From: Flavobacterium sp.
GTDB taxonomy: Bacteria; Bacteroidota; Bacteroidia; Flavobacteriales; Flavobacteriaceae
Direction: 5' to 3'
Length of the DNA stretch: 64,000 nucleotides
NCBI GenBank assembly: GCA_023251135.1
Contig: JAHEZJ010000019.1
Location: forward strand, 1-64,000
A program made the translations under genes and the position numbers. The notes beneath the pieces were generated by a model. The model had not been told where the DNA came from, did no database searches, and saw nothing but the letters and a program-made list of their open reading frames with translations. Shown here piece by piece: positions 50,051-59,706 of this stretch; position 1 is the first letter of the stretch, and each line of letters begins with the position of its first letter.

Positions 50051-50632
50051 TTATTTTTTCGTTAATCCGGGAGGAAATCCAGCCATAATTTTTTGGATCG
50101 CTGAGGTAATAAACTCTTCCGGATTGCTGGGTTTGCTGTCTATTTTAGCATTACCTATCCCTTGCCATACTAGTTTTTGTGTTTTTGAAGATACAATATC
50201 AATGATCAGAGAACCATCTACATAATCGTAGGTGTTGACCGTTGTATTGGCGCTTCCCATCATCGCGCCTCCTCCCCAATATCGATAGGGACGATACATA
50301 CCGCCATAACCATAAAAATCAGTGTTTGCTGATACGGAAGTTTTGGTTTTTAAAATCGATACCGCATTTACTTTGAGATCCGGGTTTGTCGCAGTTTCTG
50401 TAAAGCCTTTGCTAATCATTTCGCTACGGATGGCTTTTGTTACACGATCAACATTTAATTGACTAACCTGTCCTTCCTGTGCTTTTAAATCGTAAACAGC
50501 AAAAGTTTTGTACTCGTTGAAATTAGTACTGGGATCATAATCGGTGGTAACTCTTACAGTTGGAGAGCAGCTGTAAATTAAACCCAATAGAAGCATTGGG
50601 ATTATACGAAGATTCTTTCTTTTAATATTCAT
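50051..50632 (-). CDS. DUF4136 lipoprotein
   Basis: The 193-residue protein has a lipoprotein signal with lipobox Cys in LIYSCSPTVRV. DUF4136 hallmarks are TDYDPSTNFNEYKTFAVYDL near the mature start, then SLIIDIVSSKTQKLVWQG and the final IQKIMAGFPPG. Members are anchored in the cell envelope and have no settled function. A Gly/Tyr-rich stretch (GYGGMYRPYRYWGGGAMMG) lies in the middle. It is monocistronic. Confidence 0.88.
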   Translation of the reverse strand: MNIKRKNLRIIPMLLLGLIYSCSPTVRVTTDYDPSTNFNEYKTFAVYDLKAQEGQVSQLNVDRVTKAIRSEMISKGFTETATNPDLKVNAVSILKTKTSVSANTDFYGYGGMYRPYRYWGGGAMMGSANTTVNTYDYVDGSLIIDIVSSKTQKLVWQGIGNAKIDSKPSNPEEFITSAIQKIMAGFPPGLTKK

Positions 50633-50959
50633 CTTGTGGTATTTAAATTAATGATTAAATTAGTTTAACTTGATATTATTAAAATTTTGATGAAATCCGG
50701 AGTATAAATAAACAGAAGTGTTTGGGTAAGTAATTATTAGTAATATATACCGCTTTATAGTTAAAGATAAATTATTTTATTTAAACGACATAATACTAGA
50801 GGTAAAATTCTTACTTGTTAATCCTTAGCGATTTATCACTATTAAAAAAATGCGGGTTTTATGTGGGGATTATTTTCCCCGAAACACAATATAGCTGTTC
50901 TGTTCGTCTATGATTTTGACCAGAGGGACGGTGAAAGAATTTTAAAATTAAACAATAAA

Positions 50960-50985
50960 AAAGCCATTCGATTAGGAATGGCTTT
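50960..50985 (-). terminator. Terminator of pyk gene
   Basis: AAAGCCATTC (50960-50969) pairs with GAATGGCTTT (50976-50985), with an A run on the far side that becomes the T tract on the minus strand. It is 30 bp past the pyk stop. The rest of the 50633-51014 gap is AT-rich with no other supported feature. Confidence 0.82.
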
Positions 50986-51014
50986 CGTTGTAAATGTAAA
51001 CTTTAAGAAGTAAA

Positions 51015-52448
51015 CTATTCTATTTCAGAAACTCTCATGGTGTTAACCATTCCTTTTTCTTTAATCGGCATTGCAGCAAGGTTGATTAAATAATCTCCTT
51101 TTACAACATATCCTTTTTCTCTTGCGATTTCGTTAACATCCGTTACAGTATCATCTGTACTTTCGTCTTTATCGTAGAAGTAGGATCTTACTCCCCATAA
51201 TAAATTCAATTGTGTTAAGATTCTTCTGTTTGAAGTAAATACTAAAATGTGTGCAGATGGTCTCCAGGCTGAAATTTGGAAAGCCGTATAACCACTGTTT
51301 GTTAAAGTACAAATTGCTTTTGCTTTGATTTCATTAGCCAATAAAGCTGCCTGATGACAAACTGTTTTGGTAACAAAACGTTTTGTTTTAATTTGTGGTG
51401 TGTTTTGTGGAACCTGAATAAGCGGAGAATCCTCAACTGCCTCACAAATTTGTGTCATTTTTTGGATAACCTGTACCGGATAATTTCCTGTAGCCGTTTC
51501 TCCCGATAACATTACAGCATCGGCACCGTCCATTACTGAGTTAGCAACGTCGTTTACTTCAGCTCTGGTAGGAGTTAAGCTTGTAATCATTGTTTCCATC
51601 ATTTGTGTCGCAACGATAACCGGAATTCTGGCAGTTTTTGCTCTGCGAATCAAGTCTTTTTGTACCAATGGTACTTCGTGAGCTGGAAGTTCAACACCCA
51701 AATCTCCACGAGCTACCATTAAGGCATCGCAATACGCTACAATTTTATCGATGTTCTCAAGAGCTTCCGGCATTTCAATTTTAGCTACAATCGGAATTTT
51801 ATGCTCTGAATGTTTGGCGATTAATTCTTGCAGATCTTGTAAATCGCGTGGTGTTTTTACAAACGAAAGTGCAATCCAGTCAACTTTTTGTTCAATAGCA
51901 AAAATCGCATCAGCAATATCTTTCTCTGTTAAAGCCGGTAAAGAAATTTTAGTGTTTGGAAGATTAACTCCTTTTTTAGACTTTAATTCTCCACCCTGAA
52001 TAACTTTAGCGGTAACTTCTGTTTTTTTATCAGTAGTAAGGATTTCGAAAATCAATTTACCATCATCCAATAAAATACGCTCTCCCGGGTTAACGTCATT
52101 TGGGAAATTTTGATATTTCATGAACACTTTCTGAGCATTTCCAATAATATCCTCAGCAGTTGTAAACGTAATAACGTCACCGTCATTTACTACTGTTCCT
52201 TCTTCCATTACCCCAACTCTAAGTTTTGGCCCCTGTAAATCTCCTAAGATTGCAGTAGTATAACCAAACTCTTCATTAAGACCTCTAATAATATTTATTT
52301 TATCTTTTACTCCGTCGTAATCAGCATGCGAAAAATTGATTCTAAACACATTAACCCCTGCCTCGATCATATCCTTGATAATCTCCCTCGTACTACATGC
52401 AGGCCCAAGTGTAGCAACAATTTTGGTTTTTTTGTTTGTTTTTAGCAT
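51015..52448 (-). CDS. pyk: Pyruvate kinase
   Basis: A 477-residue glycolytic enzyme that makes ATP and pyruvate from phosphoenolpyruvate. N-terminal TKIVATLGPACSTREIIKDM and INFSHADYDGVKDK are typical. The active-site signature is IPIVAKIEMPEALENIDKIV, with the metal-binding ALMVARGDLGVELPA and the ATQMMETMITSLTPTRAEV loop. The length is standard. It starts 5 bp after the IPExxxVDY gene, with which it is translated. Confidence 0.97.
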   Translation of the reverse strand: MLKTNKKTKIVATLGPACSTREIIKDMIEAGVNVFRINFSHADYDGVKDKINIIRGLNEEFGYTTAILGDLQGPKLRVGVMEEGTVVNDGDVITFTTAEDIIGNAQKVFMKYQNFPNDVNPGERILLDDGKLIFEILTTDKKTEVTAKVIQGGELKSKKGVNLPNTKISLPALTEKDIADAIFAIEQKVDWIALSFVKTPRDLQDLQELIAKHSEHKIPIVAKIEMPEALENIDKIVAYCDALMVARGDLGVELPAHEVPLVQKDLIRRAKTARIPVIVATQMMETMITSLTPTRAEVNDVANSVMDGADAVMLSGETATGNYPVQVIQKMTQICEAVEDSPLIQVPQNTPQIKTKRFVTKTVCHQAALLANEIKAKAICTLTNSGYTAFQISAWRPSAHILVFTSNRRILTQLNLLWGVRSYFYDKDESTDDTVTDVNEIAREKGYVVKGDYLINLAAMPIKEKGMVNTMRVSEIE

Positions 52449-52453
52449 TTTTT

Positions 52454-52942
52454 TTAAAAAATTAGATTGTTTTTTGATTTTATTTTGTCGGTATCGACGG
52501 CATATATAGCCGCAATACTTTCTATTTTGTTTAATTGTTGTTGAATTTCTGAAAAGTCAAGAGCTTCTTCGCTATTGTCTACTTTCAGGAAAAAATCTAC
52601 TTTTTTGAATTCAGGAAGTAAATGAATTGTTGTTGAAACCTCACTTGTCTCATTGGAAAACAAATCTTGAGAATCATTTTTACTCACTGAAATGATCTCA
52701 TTTTTATTCTGAATCAGATTCCATGAAACTGCTTTTTCGGAATCATAATAATAAAATCTCGAAAAATTTGCCTCGCCTTCTTTAGTCTGAGCATGGATCT
52801 CGTTTTTGCTCTTACTTAAGTTTATCGGAAGGTTTTTATTGATAAAATAGGCCAATCTGTAATCTTCCAATGAAGTGTGGATTGCCATTAAATAATAATC
52901 AATTTCGTCAAATTCGTCTAAATCCAATCTATGAATAGCCAT
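52454..52942 (-). CDS. IPExxxVDY-family protein
   Basis: A 162-residue soluble protein that starts MAIHRLDLDEFDEIDYYLMA and includes DYRLAYFINKNLPINLSKSK, the pattern of a small family restricted to Bacteroidota and usually encoded beside pyk and rnc, as here. The C-terminus has IESIAAIYAVDTDKIKSKNN. No enzyme motif is visible; function unknown. The constant neighbourhood suggests a link with glycolysis or RNA processing only by association. Confidence 0.85.
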   Translation of the reverse strand: MAIHRLDLDEFDEIDYYLMAIHTSLEDYRLAYFINKNLPINLSKSKNEIHAQTKEGEANFSRFYYYDSEKAVSWNLIQNKNEIISVSKNDSQDLFSNETSEVSTTIHLLPEFKKVDFFLKVDNSEEALDFSEIQQQLNKIESIAAIYAVDTDKIKSKNNLIF

Positions 52943-53067
52943 GTCATGAAAAATAAAGGTGTAAATATACTATTTCTAACGGAGCATCGATAGTTAAGAA
53001 GTGTATGTTTTTGTTAAATTATAAACGAAAACGTTATAGCTTTAAGATAGTTACAAGTGTTTTGTAG

Positions 53068-53808
53068 CTATTTCTTGTCTATTTTTTCCTGAAATGCAAA
53101 ATATGCCCTTTGTGAAGCTTTTTCTTCTGCTTTCTTTTTTGAAGTTGCGCGTGCTCTTGCGACTACTTTATCGTCTATACTTAATTTGACACCAAACAAG
53201 CGTTGGCCATCAATGCCGTTATCTTCAAAAATGTCATAGTGAAAGATTCTTTTTTCTTTCTGACACCATTCGATAACCAAACTTTTATAGCTAATTACTT
53301 TTCCCTCAAGTCGTGCAATATCGACGTAAGGTGTAATTACTCTTTTTTGAATAAATCGTTCGCAAAACGAATAACCTTTATCGAGGTAAATGGCTCCAAT
53401 AAGGGATTCGAAAATATTACCATGAATATTTTCGCCGAAATGCTGGATCGGAACTTTGCTTTCGACAAAGCGAACCAGATTCAGATCTTTACCCAATTCA
53501 TTCAAATGTTCGCGACTTACGATTTTCGAACGCATTTTGGTCAGATAACCTTCGTCGCCGTTGGGTGCTTTGTTAAACAAATGTGCAGCAATTACGGCAC
53601 TTAACATAGCGTCTCCTAAAAATTCCAATCGTTCGTAATTGATCGGATGTCCTGACTCGTCCAGTTTATTTGAAGAGCGATGTGTAAAAGCTTTCTTATA
53701 AAAATCGATAGAGGCAGGCTGAAAACCAAGTATTTTCTGAATAGTGTCAAAAAAAATCCCGTCTTCTAGAGAACGGGATTTTGAAAATATTTTTTTGATA
53801 ATATTCAT
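53068..53808 (-). CDS. rnc: Ribonuclease III
   Basis: The 246-residue enzyme has the RNase III signature INYERLEFLGDAMLSAVIAA with metal-binding Glu and Asp. The second acidic cluster is in NIFESLIGAIYLDKG, and a C-terminal double-stranded RNA-binding domain covers about 175-240 (YKSLVIEWCQ, ARARATSKKKAEEKASQRAY). It cuts double-stranded RNA in rRNA maturation. It lies 9 bp after fabF, in a fabF-rnc arrangement common in Bacteroidota. Confidence 0.95.
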   Translation of the reverse strand: MNIIKKIFSKSRSLEDGIFFDTIQKILGFQPASIDFYKKAFTHRSSNKLDESGHPINYERLEFLGDAMLSAVIAAHLFNKAPNGDEGYLTKMRSKIVSREHLNELGKDLNLVRFVESKVPIQHFGENIHGNIFESLIGAIYLDKGYSFCERFIQKRVITPYVDIARLEGKVISYKSLVIEWCQKEKRIFHYDIFEDNGIDGQRLFGVKLSIDDKVVARARATSKKKAEEKASQRAYFAFQEKIDKK

Positions 53809-53817
53809 ATGCAGAAA

Positions 53818-55071
53818 TTAGTCCACTAATTTTTTAAACAATACGCAAGCATTGTGTCCACCAAAACCAAAAGTGTTACTCATCGCAACATTTACTTCTC
53901 TCTTTTGAGGTTTGTTTAAGGTAAGATTCAATGAAGGATCAATGTTCTCATCAACTACAGTGTGATTAATCGTTGGAGGCACAATTCCGTGCTGCATTGC
54001 TAAAATAGAAGCAATTGCTTCAATAGCTCCGGCTGCACCTAATAAGTGACCTGTCATTGATTTTGTAGAGTTGATATTGATTGTTTTTGCATGATCTCCA
54101 AAAACAGCACTGATTGCTTTTAATTCAGCCACGTCTCCTAATGGAGTAGAAGTTCCGTGTGTGTTGATATGATCAACATCTTCAGGAGTCATTCCGGCAT
54201 CTCTAAGAGTGTTTTTCATTACCGCAATAACGCCAATTCCTTCCGGATGTGGTGCTGTTAAGTGGTAAGCATCAGACGACATTCCGCCACCGCCAATTTC
54301 ACAGTAAATTTTTGCGCCTCTGGCTTTAGCATGTTCGTAATCTTCAAGTACTAATGCTCCGGCTCCTTCACCTAAAACAAAACCGTCTCTGGTTCCGTCA
54401 AAAGGTCTTGAAGCTGTTTCAGGGCTTTCGTTTCTTGTTGATAAGGCGTGCATAGAGTTAAAACCTCCCATACCGGCAATGGTAATGGCAGCTTCTGAAC
54501 CACCGGATACAATAACATCACACATTCCTAAACGAATGTAGTTGAAAGCATCAATTAATGCATTTGCAGAAGATGCACATGCAGAAACAGTAGTATAATT
54601 TGGTCCCATATATCCGTTACGCATCGAAATGTGTGCAGGTGCTATATCGGCAATCATTTTAGGGATAAAAAACGGATTGAATTTTGGTGTTCCGTCTCCT
54701 TTTGCATAATAAATTACTTCTTCCTGGAAAGTTTCCAGACCTCCGATTCCTGCTCCCCAGATAACACCTACTCTTTGTTTGTCGATATTATCGTTAGTAA
54801 GTCCGGCATCTTTAATAGCTTCATCACTGGCAGCAACCGCATATTGAGCAAATTTATCTAATCTACGAGATTCTTTACGATCCATAAAATCTTCAATATT
54901 GAAGTTTTTTACTTCACAGGCAAATTTCGTTTTATGCTTTTCTGTATCATAATATGTGATAGGAGCGGCTCCGCTAACTCCATTCACAAGTGCATTCCAA
55001 TATTCCTGGATATTATTCCCGATAGGAGTAAGTGCACCTAATCCTGTTACAACAACTCGCCTTAATGCCAT
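53818..55071 (-). CDS. fabF: 3-oxoacyl-ACP synthase II
   Basis: A 417-residue housekeeping ketosynthase that elongates acyl-ACP. Nucleophilic Cys is in TTVSACASSANALIDAF, His in NTHGTSTPLGDVAE and SMTGHLLGAAGAIEA; the start ALRRVVVTGLGALTPIGNN is typical of FabF. It is more conventional than the three cluster ketosynthases. It follows acpP after a 243-bp gap with a large hairpin and continues into rnc. Confidence 0.96.
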   Translation of the reverse strand: MALRRVVVTGLGALTPIGNNIQEYWNALVNGVSGAAPITYYDTEKHKTKFACEVKNFNIEDFMDRKESRRLDKFAQYAVAASDEAIKDAGLTNDNIDKQRVGVIWGAGIGGLETFQEEVIYYAKGDGTPKFNPFFIPKMIADIAPAHISMRNGYMGPNYTTVSACASSANALIDAFNYIRLGMCDVIVSGGSEAAITIAGMGGFNSMHALSTRNESPETASRPFDGTRDGFVLGEGAGALVLEDYEHAKARGAKIYCEIGGGGMSSDAYHLTAPHPEGIGVIAVMKNTLRDAGMTPEDVDHINTHGTSTPLGDVAELKAISAVFGDHAKTININSTKSMTGHLLGAAGAIEAIASILAMQHGIVPPTINHTVVDENIDPSLNLTLNKPQKREVNVAMSNTFGFGGHNACVLFKKLVD

Positions 55072-55212
55072 AAATATGTATTTTGTACTTTAAACAAATA
55101 AAACCCACGCTTTCTTAACTGTATTGTTTACTTAAGAGCCATGGGCATTACAATATAAATATATCTTTTTGATTGAAAATCAATCGAAATTTAAATTTGA
55201 AAAAAAATAATA

Positions 55213-55306
55213 ACACCCGACTCTTAAAAAAATCAAATTTCAAAAATCAAATTCCAAATTTTGGAATTTTGAATTTCAAAAATTGGGGCTTTTTAGAAAT
55301 CGGGTG
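55213..55306. repeat. Large hairpin between acpP and fabF
   Basis: CACCCGACTCTTAAAAA at 55213-55229 is nearly complementary to TTTTTAGAAATCGGGTG at 55290-55306, and the space between contains several CAAATTTC/GAAATTTG-type repeats and the palindrome AATTCCAAATTTTGGAATTT. This long AT-rich hairpin may attenuate fabF relative to acpP. It has no coding content. Confidence 0.65.
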
Positions 55307-55314
55307 CAGTATTA

Positions 55315-55551
55315 TTATTTTTTAGCTTCTTCGATATAAGAAATAGCTTGACCAACAGTAGCAATGTTTTCTGCTTGATCGTCTGGAATTTGAATATCAA
55401 ATTCTTTTTCGAATTCCATAATAAGCTCAACAGTGTCTAATGAGTCAGCTCCTAAATCATTAGTGAAGCTTGCTTCTGTTACAACTTCGTTTTCGTCAAC
55501 ACCTAATTTGTCTACGATAATCGCTTTTACTCTTGATGCAATGTCTGACAT
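55315..55551 (-). CDS. acpP: Acyl carrier protein (fatty acid synthesis)
   Basis: A 78-residue ACP with phosphopantetheine Ser37 in [20 protein letters not shown], the highly conserved housekeeping form. It ends with [16 protein letters not shown]. It carries acyl chains in fatty acid synthesis and lies before fabF and after the divergent purN gene. It is more acidic and conventional than the two pigment-cluster ACPs. Confidence 0.97.
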   Translation of the reverse strand: MSDIASRVKAIIVDKLGVDENEVVTEASFTNDLGADSLDTVELIMEFEKEFDIQIPDDQAENIATVGQAISYIEEAKK

Positions 55552-55726
55552 AATCTTTAATTTTAGAATTTAATTTGTTGGCAAAAATAAAAAACTTTAT
55601 TTTAAAACAACTATTTAGTTTATAAATGTAACACTAATTTATAAAATTAATTTCAAGAAAGACTTTTTAAAGCTATTTATTTTCGATTTTTATTCCGTTT
55701 TTTGCAGTCTAAAAATAAATTGGATT

Positions 55727-56290
55727 ATGAAAAAAATTGTTGTTTTTGCCTCAGGATCAGGAACTAATGCTGAAAATATTATAAAATATTTTGCAAGGAC
55801 CAAATTTGCCAACGTCGTTTCGGTTTTTACAAATAACGCTTCGGCAAAAGTTATTGAAAGAGCAAAAAATCATCAAATTCCAGTCGAAATCTTCTCAAAA
55901 AATGAACTTTTAGAAAGAAATGTTTTACAAAAAATACAGGAAATAGGTCCGGATCTGATAGTTCTTGCAGGTTTCTTATTGAAATTTCCAGAACATATAA
56001 TAGAACAATATCCCGATAAAATAATAAACATACATCCTGCGCTTTTGCCTCATTATGGAGGTAAAGGAATGTATGGCATGCACATACATAAAGCTGTAGT
56101 GGACAATAAAGAAAAAGAAACCGGAATCTCTATTCATTTTGTAAATGAAAATTATGATGAAGGTGGTATCATCTTTCAGAAAAGTGTAGCCTTAACCGAA
56201 CAGGATACCCCGGAAACAGTGGCCGAAAAGATTCATGAACTGGAACAAAAGTATTTTCCGGAAATTATTTCGAGATTGTTAGAAGCTTAA
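55727..56290 (+). CDS. purN: Phosphoribosylglycinamide formyltransferase
   Basis: The 187-residue GART enzyme transfers a formyl group in purine synthesis. Motifs: IVVFASGSGTNAENIIKYF (phosphate binding), LIVLAGFLLKFPEHIIE, the catalytic region IINIHPALLPHYGGKGMYGM with Asn, His and the later Asp in NENYDEGGIIF. It is divergent from acpP, 175 bp away, and precedes rnhA by 104 bp. Confidence 0.95.
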   Translation: MKKIVVFASGSGTNAENIIKYFARTKFANVVSVFTNNASAKVIERAKNHQIPVEIFSKNELLERNVLQKIQEIGPDLIVLAGFLLKFPEHIIEQYPDKIINIHPALLPHYGGKGMYGMHIHKAVVDNKEKETGISIHFVNENYDEGGIIFQKSVALTEQDTPETVAEKIHELEQKYFPEIISRLLEA

Positions 56291-56394
56291 ACTCTTTAGA
56301 ATTTTAGATTTCTTTTTAAGGTTTACTAAAATCAAAGAAATCGAACAATCCAATAGTTTAAAAATTTAATATCTAAGAAGTCTAAAAAGAAAGA

Positions 56395-56871
56395 ATGAAT
56401 CACGAAGTACATATATATACGGATGGCGCTGCAAAAGGAAATCCCGGAAACGGTGGGTATGGAGTAGTGATGGAATTGGTAGGGACTCCACATAAGAAAG
56501 AATTTTATGAGGGTTTTCGTCTTACAACCAATAATAGAATGGAGCTTTTGGCTGTAATTGTCGGGCTCGAAAAGTTAAAAAAGCCAAACATGAAAGTTTT
56601 GGTCGTATCAGATTCAAAATATGTTATTGACTCTGTTGTAAAAAAATGGGTTTTTGGCTGGGAGAAAAAAAACTATACAGGTAAGAAAAATCCGGATTTA
56701 TGGAAACGTTTTCTGATTATCTACCGCAAACATCAGGTCGATTTTAAATGGATTAAAGGGCATAACAATCACCCTCAGAACGAACGCTGCGATGAACTGG
56801 CAGTTATGGCATCGATGCAAAAGAATCTTTCTGTCGATGTTTACTACGAAACCATCGGTTCAAAGTCATAA
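56395..56871 (+). CDS. rnhA: Ribonuclease HI
   Basis: A 158-residue enzyme that cuts RNA in RNA-DNA hybrids. The catalytic Asp10 is in IYTDGAAKGNPGNGGYG, Glu in TTNNRMELLAVIVGLEKL, Asp in VVSDSKYVIDSVVKKW, and the C-terminal His/Asp in WIKGHNNHPQNERCDELAV. It follows purN in the same direction and is closed by a strong hairpin. Confidence 0.95.
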   Translation: MNHEVHIYTDGAAKGNPGNGGYGVVMELVGTPHKKEFYEGFRLTTNNRMELLAVIVGLEKLKKPNMKVLVVSDSKYVIDSVVKKWVFGWEKKNYTGKKNPDLWKRFLIIYRKHQVDFKWIKGHNNHPQNERCDELAVMASMQKNLSVDVYYETIGSKS

Positions 56872-56877
56872 AAAAAG

Positions 56878-56910
56878 TAACGCGTCGGAAACAATGGTTT
56901 CGACGCGTTA
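56878..56910. terminator. Bidirectional terminator between rnhA and DUF6249 gene
   Basis: TAACGCGTC (56878-56886) pairs with GACGCGTTA (56902-56910), extended by GAAAC/GTTTC after a one-base bulge. It separates the convergent rnhA and DUF6249 genes, with A-rich and T-rich flanks for both directions. Confidence 0.85.
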
Positions 56911-56940
56911 TTAATTTTGTTAAAGTACTGCTTACTATTT

Positions 56941-57288
56941 TTACTCTTTGTCTAAGTCTTTTGCTTTGCTGAATCCGGCAAGTAAACCAACTCCTGCCAT
57001 AATAAAAATAATAGAAGGGTATACTGCTGAATCTGACAGTGAAGTATAAGTTGTAATCAGTAAGGCAACAAAAATTCCAACCCCGCTTCCTATTAACAGA
57101 AAGGCCAGATTCAAAACCAAAACCTTCCAGGTAGGAACACCTTTTCCGGTTCCTTTTAAAAAGATACTGGCGTCAACGCCTTTTTCGATAAGTGCTAAGC
57201 GCTCTCTGTTTCTGGTTGAGTAAATAAGATAAATGATCCCGAAGATCATTAGAAACAGGCTTATTGGTACTAAAATTTCTGGTCCCAT
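56941..57288 (-). CDS. DUF6249 membrane protein
   Basis: A 115-residue protein with three membrane helices: about residues 5-23 (ILVPISLFLMIFGIIYLIY), 56-78 and 90-107. The linker RNRERLALIEKGVDASIF is typical of this small family in Bacteroidota, often encoded next to an ECF sigma factor, as here (divergent, 282 bp away). Its function is unknown; a role in membrane stress has not been shown. The gap on its upstream side contains three ACCTGAA direct repeats (about 57470-57490). Confidence 0.8.
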   Translation of the reverse strand: MGPEILVPISLFLMIFGIIYLIYSTRNRERLALIEKGVDASIFLKGTGKGVPTWKVLVLNLAFLLIGSGVGIFVALLITTYTSLSDSAVYPSIIFIMAGVGLLAGFSKAKDLDKE

Positions 57289-57570
57289 AATTTTTATTGT
57301 TTAATTGATTGATACTCCATAGGACGATACCTTTTAATTTTAGGTTACAACTTTAGGTGAAAAAATTCAAAAAATAAATTCCAAAATCCAAAACTTGTTG
57401 ATTATGAGTTAATTTTGGATATCGAAACCTTAACAAAGCGCTAATATATTCAATAATCAGATTTTAAAACCTGAAACCTGAAACCTGAAACTTGGAATTT
57501 GGAATTTAAAAATTGAAATTTATTTTAAAATTCGTGTAACCTGCAACAACAAACTATCGTCCTATATAAT

Positions 57571-58158
57571 ATGAGTACAATACCGGATCAACATTATATC
57601 GATAAAATTCTGCAGGGCGAGACCAATGCGTTTGCCGTGCTGGTGGATCGTTATAAAAATATGATCTTTACTCTGGCGCTTCAAATGGTTAAAAACAGGG
57701 AAGAGGCGGAAGAAGTTTCGCAGGATACTTTTATCAAAATTTATAGTTCGCTGAGTAAATTTAAGGGAGATTCAAAATTTTCAACCTGGGCTTACAAAGT
57801 AGCTTATAATACTTGTTTGGACCGTTTGAAGAAAAATAAAAAAGAAGATCTTAACATTTCGATAGATGAGTTTTCGGCACATTTGATTAAGACTATGGAC
57901 AATGCTTTGAGTGCTTTGGAGGATAAAGAACGAAAGCAGACGATTCAGAATTGTTTAAACCTGTTGCCGAGAGAAGAAAATGTTCTGTTAACTTTATTTT
58001 ATTTTGAAGATCAGAATTTAGAAGAAATTGGAAAAGTTATGGGAATTACAGCCAACAATGTCAAGGTGAAATTATTTAGAAGCCGACAAAAACTAGCCGT
58101 AATTTTGAAAAAACAATTAGAACCAGAAATAGTACAGTGTTATGAAAGAGAGCGATAA
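57571..58158 (+). CDS. ECF RNA polymerase sigma factor
   Basis: The 195-residue protein has sigma region 2 (LVDRYKNMIFTLALQMVKNR, VSQDTFIKIYSSLSKFKGDS, FSTWAYKVAYNTCLDRLKKN) and region 4 (LLPREENVLLTLFYFEDQNL, IGKVMGITANNVKVKLFRSR). It belongs to the RpoE-like ECF group. It overlaps the next gene, a small membrane protein, by 17 bp; that protein is the probable anti-sigma or partner. Its target genes are not visible here. Confidence 0.93.
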   Translation: MSTIPDQHYIDKILQGETNAFAVLVDRYKNMIFTLALQMVKNREEAEEVSQDTFIKIYSSLSKFKGDSKFSTWAYKVAYNTCLDRLKKNKKEDLNISIDEFSAHLIKTMDNALSALEDKERKQTIQNCLNLLPREENVLLTLFYFEDQNLEEIGKVMGITANNVKVKLFRSRQKLAVILKKQLEPEIVQCYERER

Positions 58159-58537
58159 AAACTTAGAAAATCTTATTGATAAAATGATGAGCGAAATCCC
58201 TTTGGATGCGCCGTCAATTGATTTTACCTCAAAAGTAATGGCTCAGGTTTTGGTGGCTGAACAGAGCAAGGTTAAAATTTACAAACCCTTGATTTCTAAA
58301 TTTACCTGGTTTGTGATTGGCTTTGGTTTGGCGGCTTTGGCTGTTTATGCCTCGTTTTTTAACGGAAGCACTACTACTTTATCAACAGGAAGCACTTATG
58401 CAGATAAGATTCCGGCACTGTTTTCAGGCATCCATTTTTCTGAAAATGTTTTGTATGCGATTTTAGTGGTTCCTTTTATGATGCTCATTCAGCTTGGGGT
58501 TTTGAAGAATTATTTTGATAAAAAATATCAATTATAG
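58142..58537 (+). CDS. Membrane protein partner of ECF sigma (probable anti-sigma)
   Basis: A 131-residue protein with an N-terminal cytoplasmic part of about 55 residues (ENLIDKMMSEIPLDAPSIDF) and two membrane helices at about 60-78 and 100-120. It overlaps the sigma gene by 17 bp. The size and topology fit a short anti-sigma factor, though no zinc-binding HxxxCxxC motif is present. The role is inferred from gene order alone. Confidence 0.75.
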   Translation: MKESDKNLENLIDKMMSEIPLDAPSIDFTSKVMAQVLVAEQSKVKIYKPLISKFTWFVIGFGLAALAVYASFFNGSTTTLSTGSTYADKIPALFSGIHFSENVLYAILVVPFMMLIQLGVLKNYFDKKYQL

Positions 58538-58777
58538 ACCCTGTCTTTGGGGAGTTATTCTGCAAAAGCTTTTAAAGTATTTTATAAAAATAAATCTTGC
58601 GATTTAAATCCGGGAAACCTATTTTAATCTTTTAAAAGGATTAAATATAAAGTTCTCATTTACAATGGTTTTATCTCTAAAAACGACCTTGTTTTTTTAT
58701 GAAAATTTTGAGAACCTAAACCGTTGCAATATTGTAACTTATGAAGTATCTTTGCACCCTAATTCGAAATTCATAAA

Positions 58778-59701
58778 ATGAATAAATTATTGATTGTTGG
58801 AACGGTTGCTTTCGACGCGATTGAAACTCCTTTCGGAAAAACAGATAAAATATTAGGTGGTGCTGCGACTTACATTGGTTTATCAGCATCTTTTTTCAAC
58901 CTGCAATCGGCTATTGTTTCTGTAGTTGGAGACGATTTCCCTCAAGAGCATTTGGATTTATTGACTTCAAAAAATATTGATATCTCAGGTATCGAAATTG
59001 TAAAAGGCGGAAAAACCTTTTTCTGGAGCGGTTTGTATCACAACGATCTAAATTCAAGAGACACTTTAGTAACAGAACTTAATGTTTTGGCTGATTTTCA
59101 ACCAAAAGTTCCACAAAACTATAAAGATGCTGATGTGGTAATGTTAGGAAACTTGCATCCGTTAGTACAAAGCAGTGTTTTGGATCAGTTAGAGAAAAAA
59201 CCAAAATTAGTAGTTTTAGATACAATGAACTTCTGGATGGATTGTGCGTTACCTGAATTACTGGACGTTATCAAACGTGTAGATGTAATCACAATCAACG
59301 ACGAAGAAGCAAGACAGCTTTCAGGAGAATATTCATTAGTAAAAGCTGCGGCTAAAATCCAGGAATTGGGACCAAAATATGTGGTGATCAAAAAAGGAGA
59401 GCACGGTGCGCTTTTATTCCACAACAGAGAAGTATTCTTTGCTCCGGCATTGCCATTGGAAGATGTTTTTGATCCAACAGGAGCAGGAGACACTTTTGCC
59501 GGTGGTTTCTCAGGATTCATTGCGCAAAGCGAAAACATTTCGTTTGGCAATATGAAAAATGCGATCATCTACGGTTCAAATTTAGCTTCATTTTGTGTAG
59601 AGAAATTTGGAACAGAAAGGATGGAAACCTTAAGCAAAGCTGAAGTGGCGATTCGATTACAACAGTTTAAGTCGTTAACCCAGTTTGACATAGAAATATA
59701 A
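58778..59701 (+). CDS. PfkB-family carbohydrate/nucleoside kinase
   Basis: The 307-residue kinase has the first PfkB motif in KILGGAATYIGLSASFFNLQ and the second in FDPTGAGDTFAGGFSGFIAQ, the latter with the catalytic Asp. Substrate-contact regions are VVGDDFPQEHLDLL and KYVVIKKGEHGALLF. Members phosphorylate ribose, fructose derivatives or adenosine; the substrate cannot be fixed here. It lies 82 bp before purF, so a link to purine or ribose metabolism is possible. Confidence 0.88.
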   Translation: MNKLLIVGTVAFDAIETPFGKTDKILGGAATYIGLSASFFNLQSAIVSVVGDDFPQEHLDLLTSKNIDISGIEIVKGGKTFFWSGLYHNDLNSRDTLVTELNVLADFQPKVPQNYKDADVVMLGNLHPLVQSSVLDQLEKKPKLVVLDTMNFWMDCALPELLDVIKRVDVITINDEEARQLSGEYSLVKAAAKIQELGPKYVVIKKGEHGALLFHNREVFFAPALPLEDVFDPTGAGDTFAGGFSGFIAQSENISFGNMKNAIIYGSNLASFCVEKFGTERMETLSKAEVAIRLQQFKSLTQFDIEI

Positions 59702-59706
59702 TGCCC

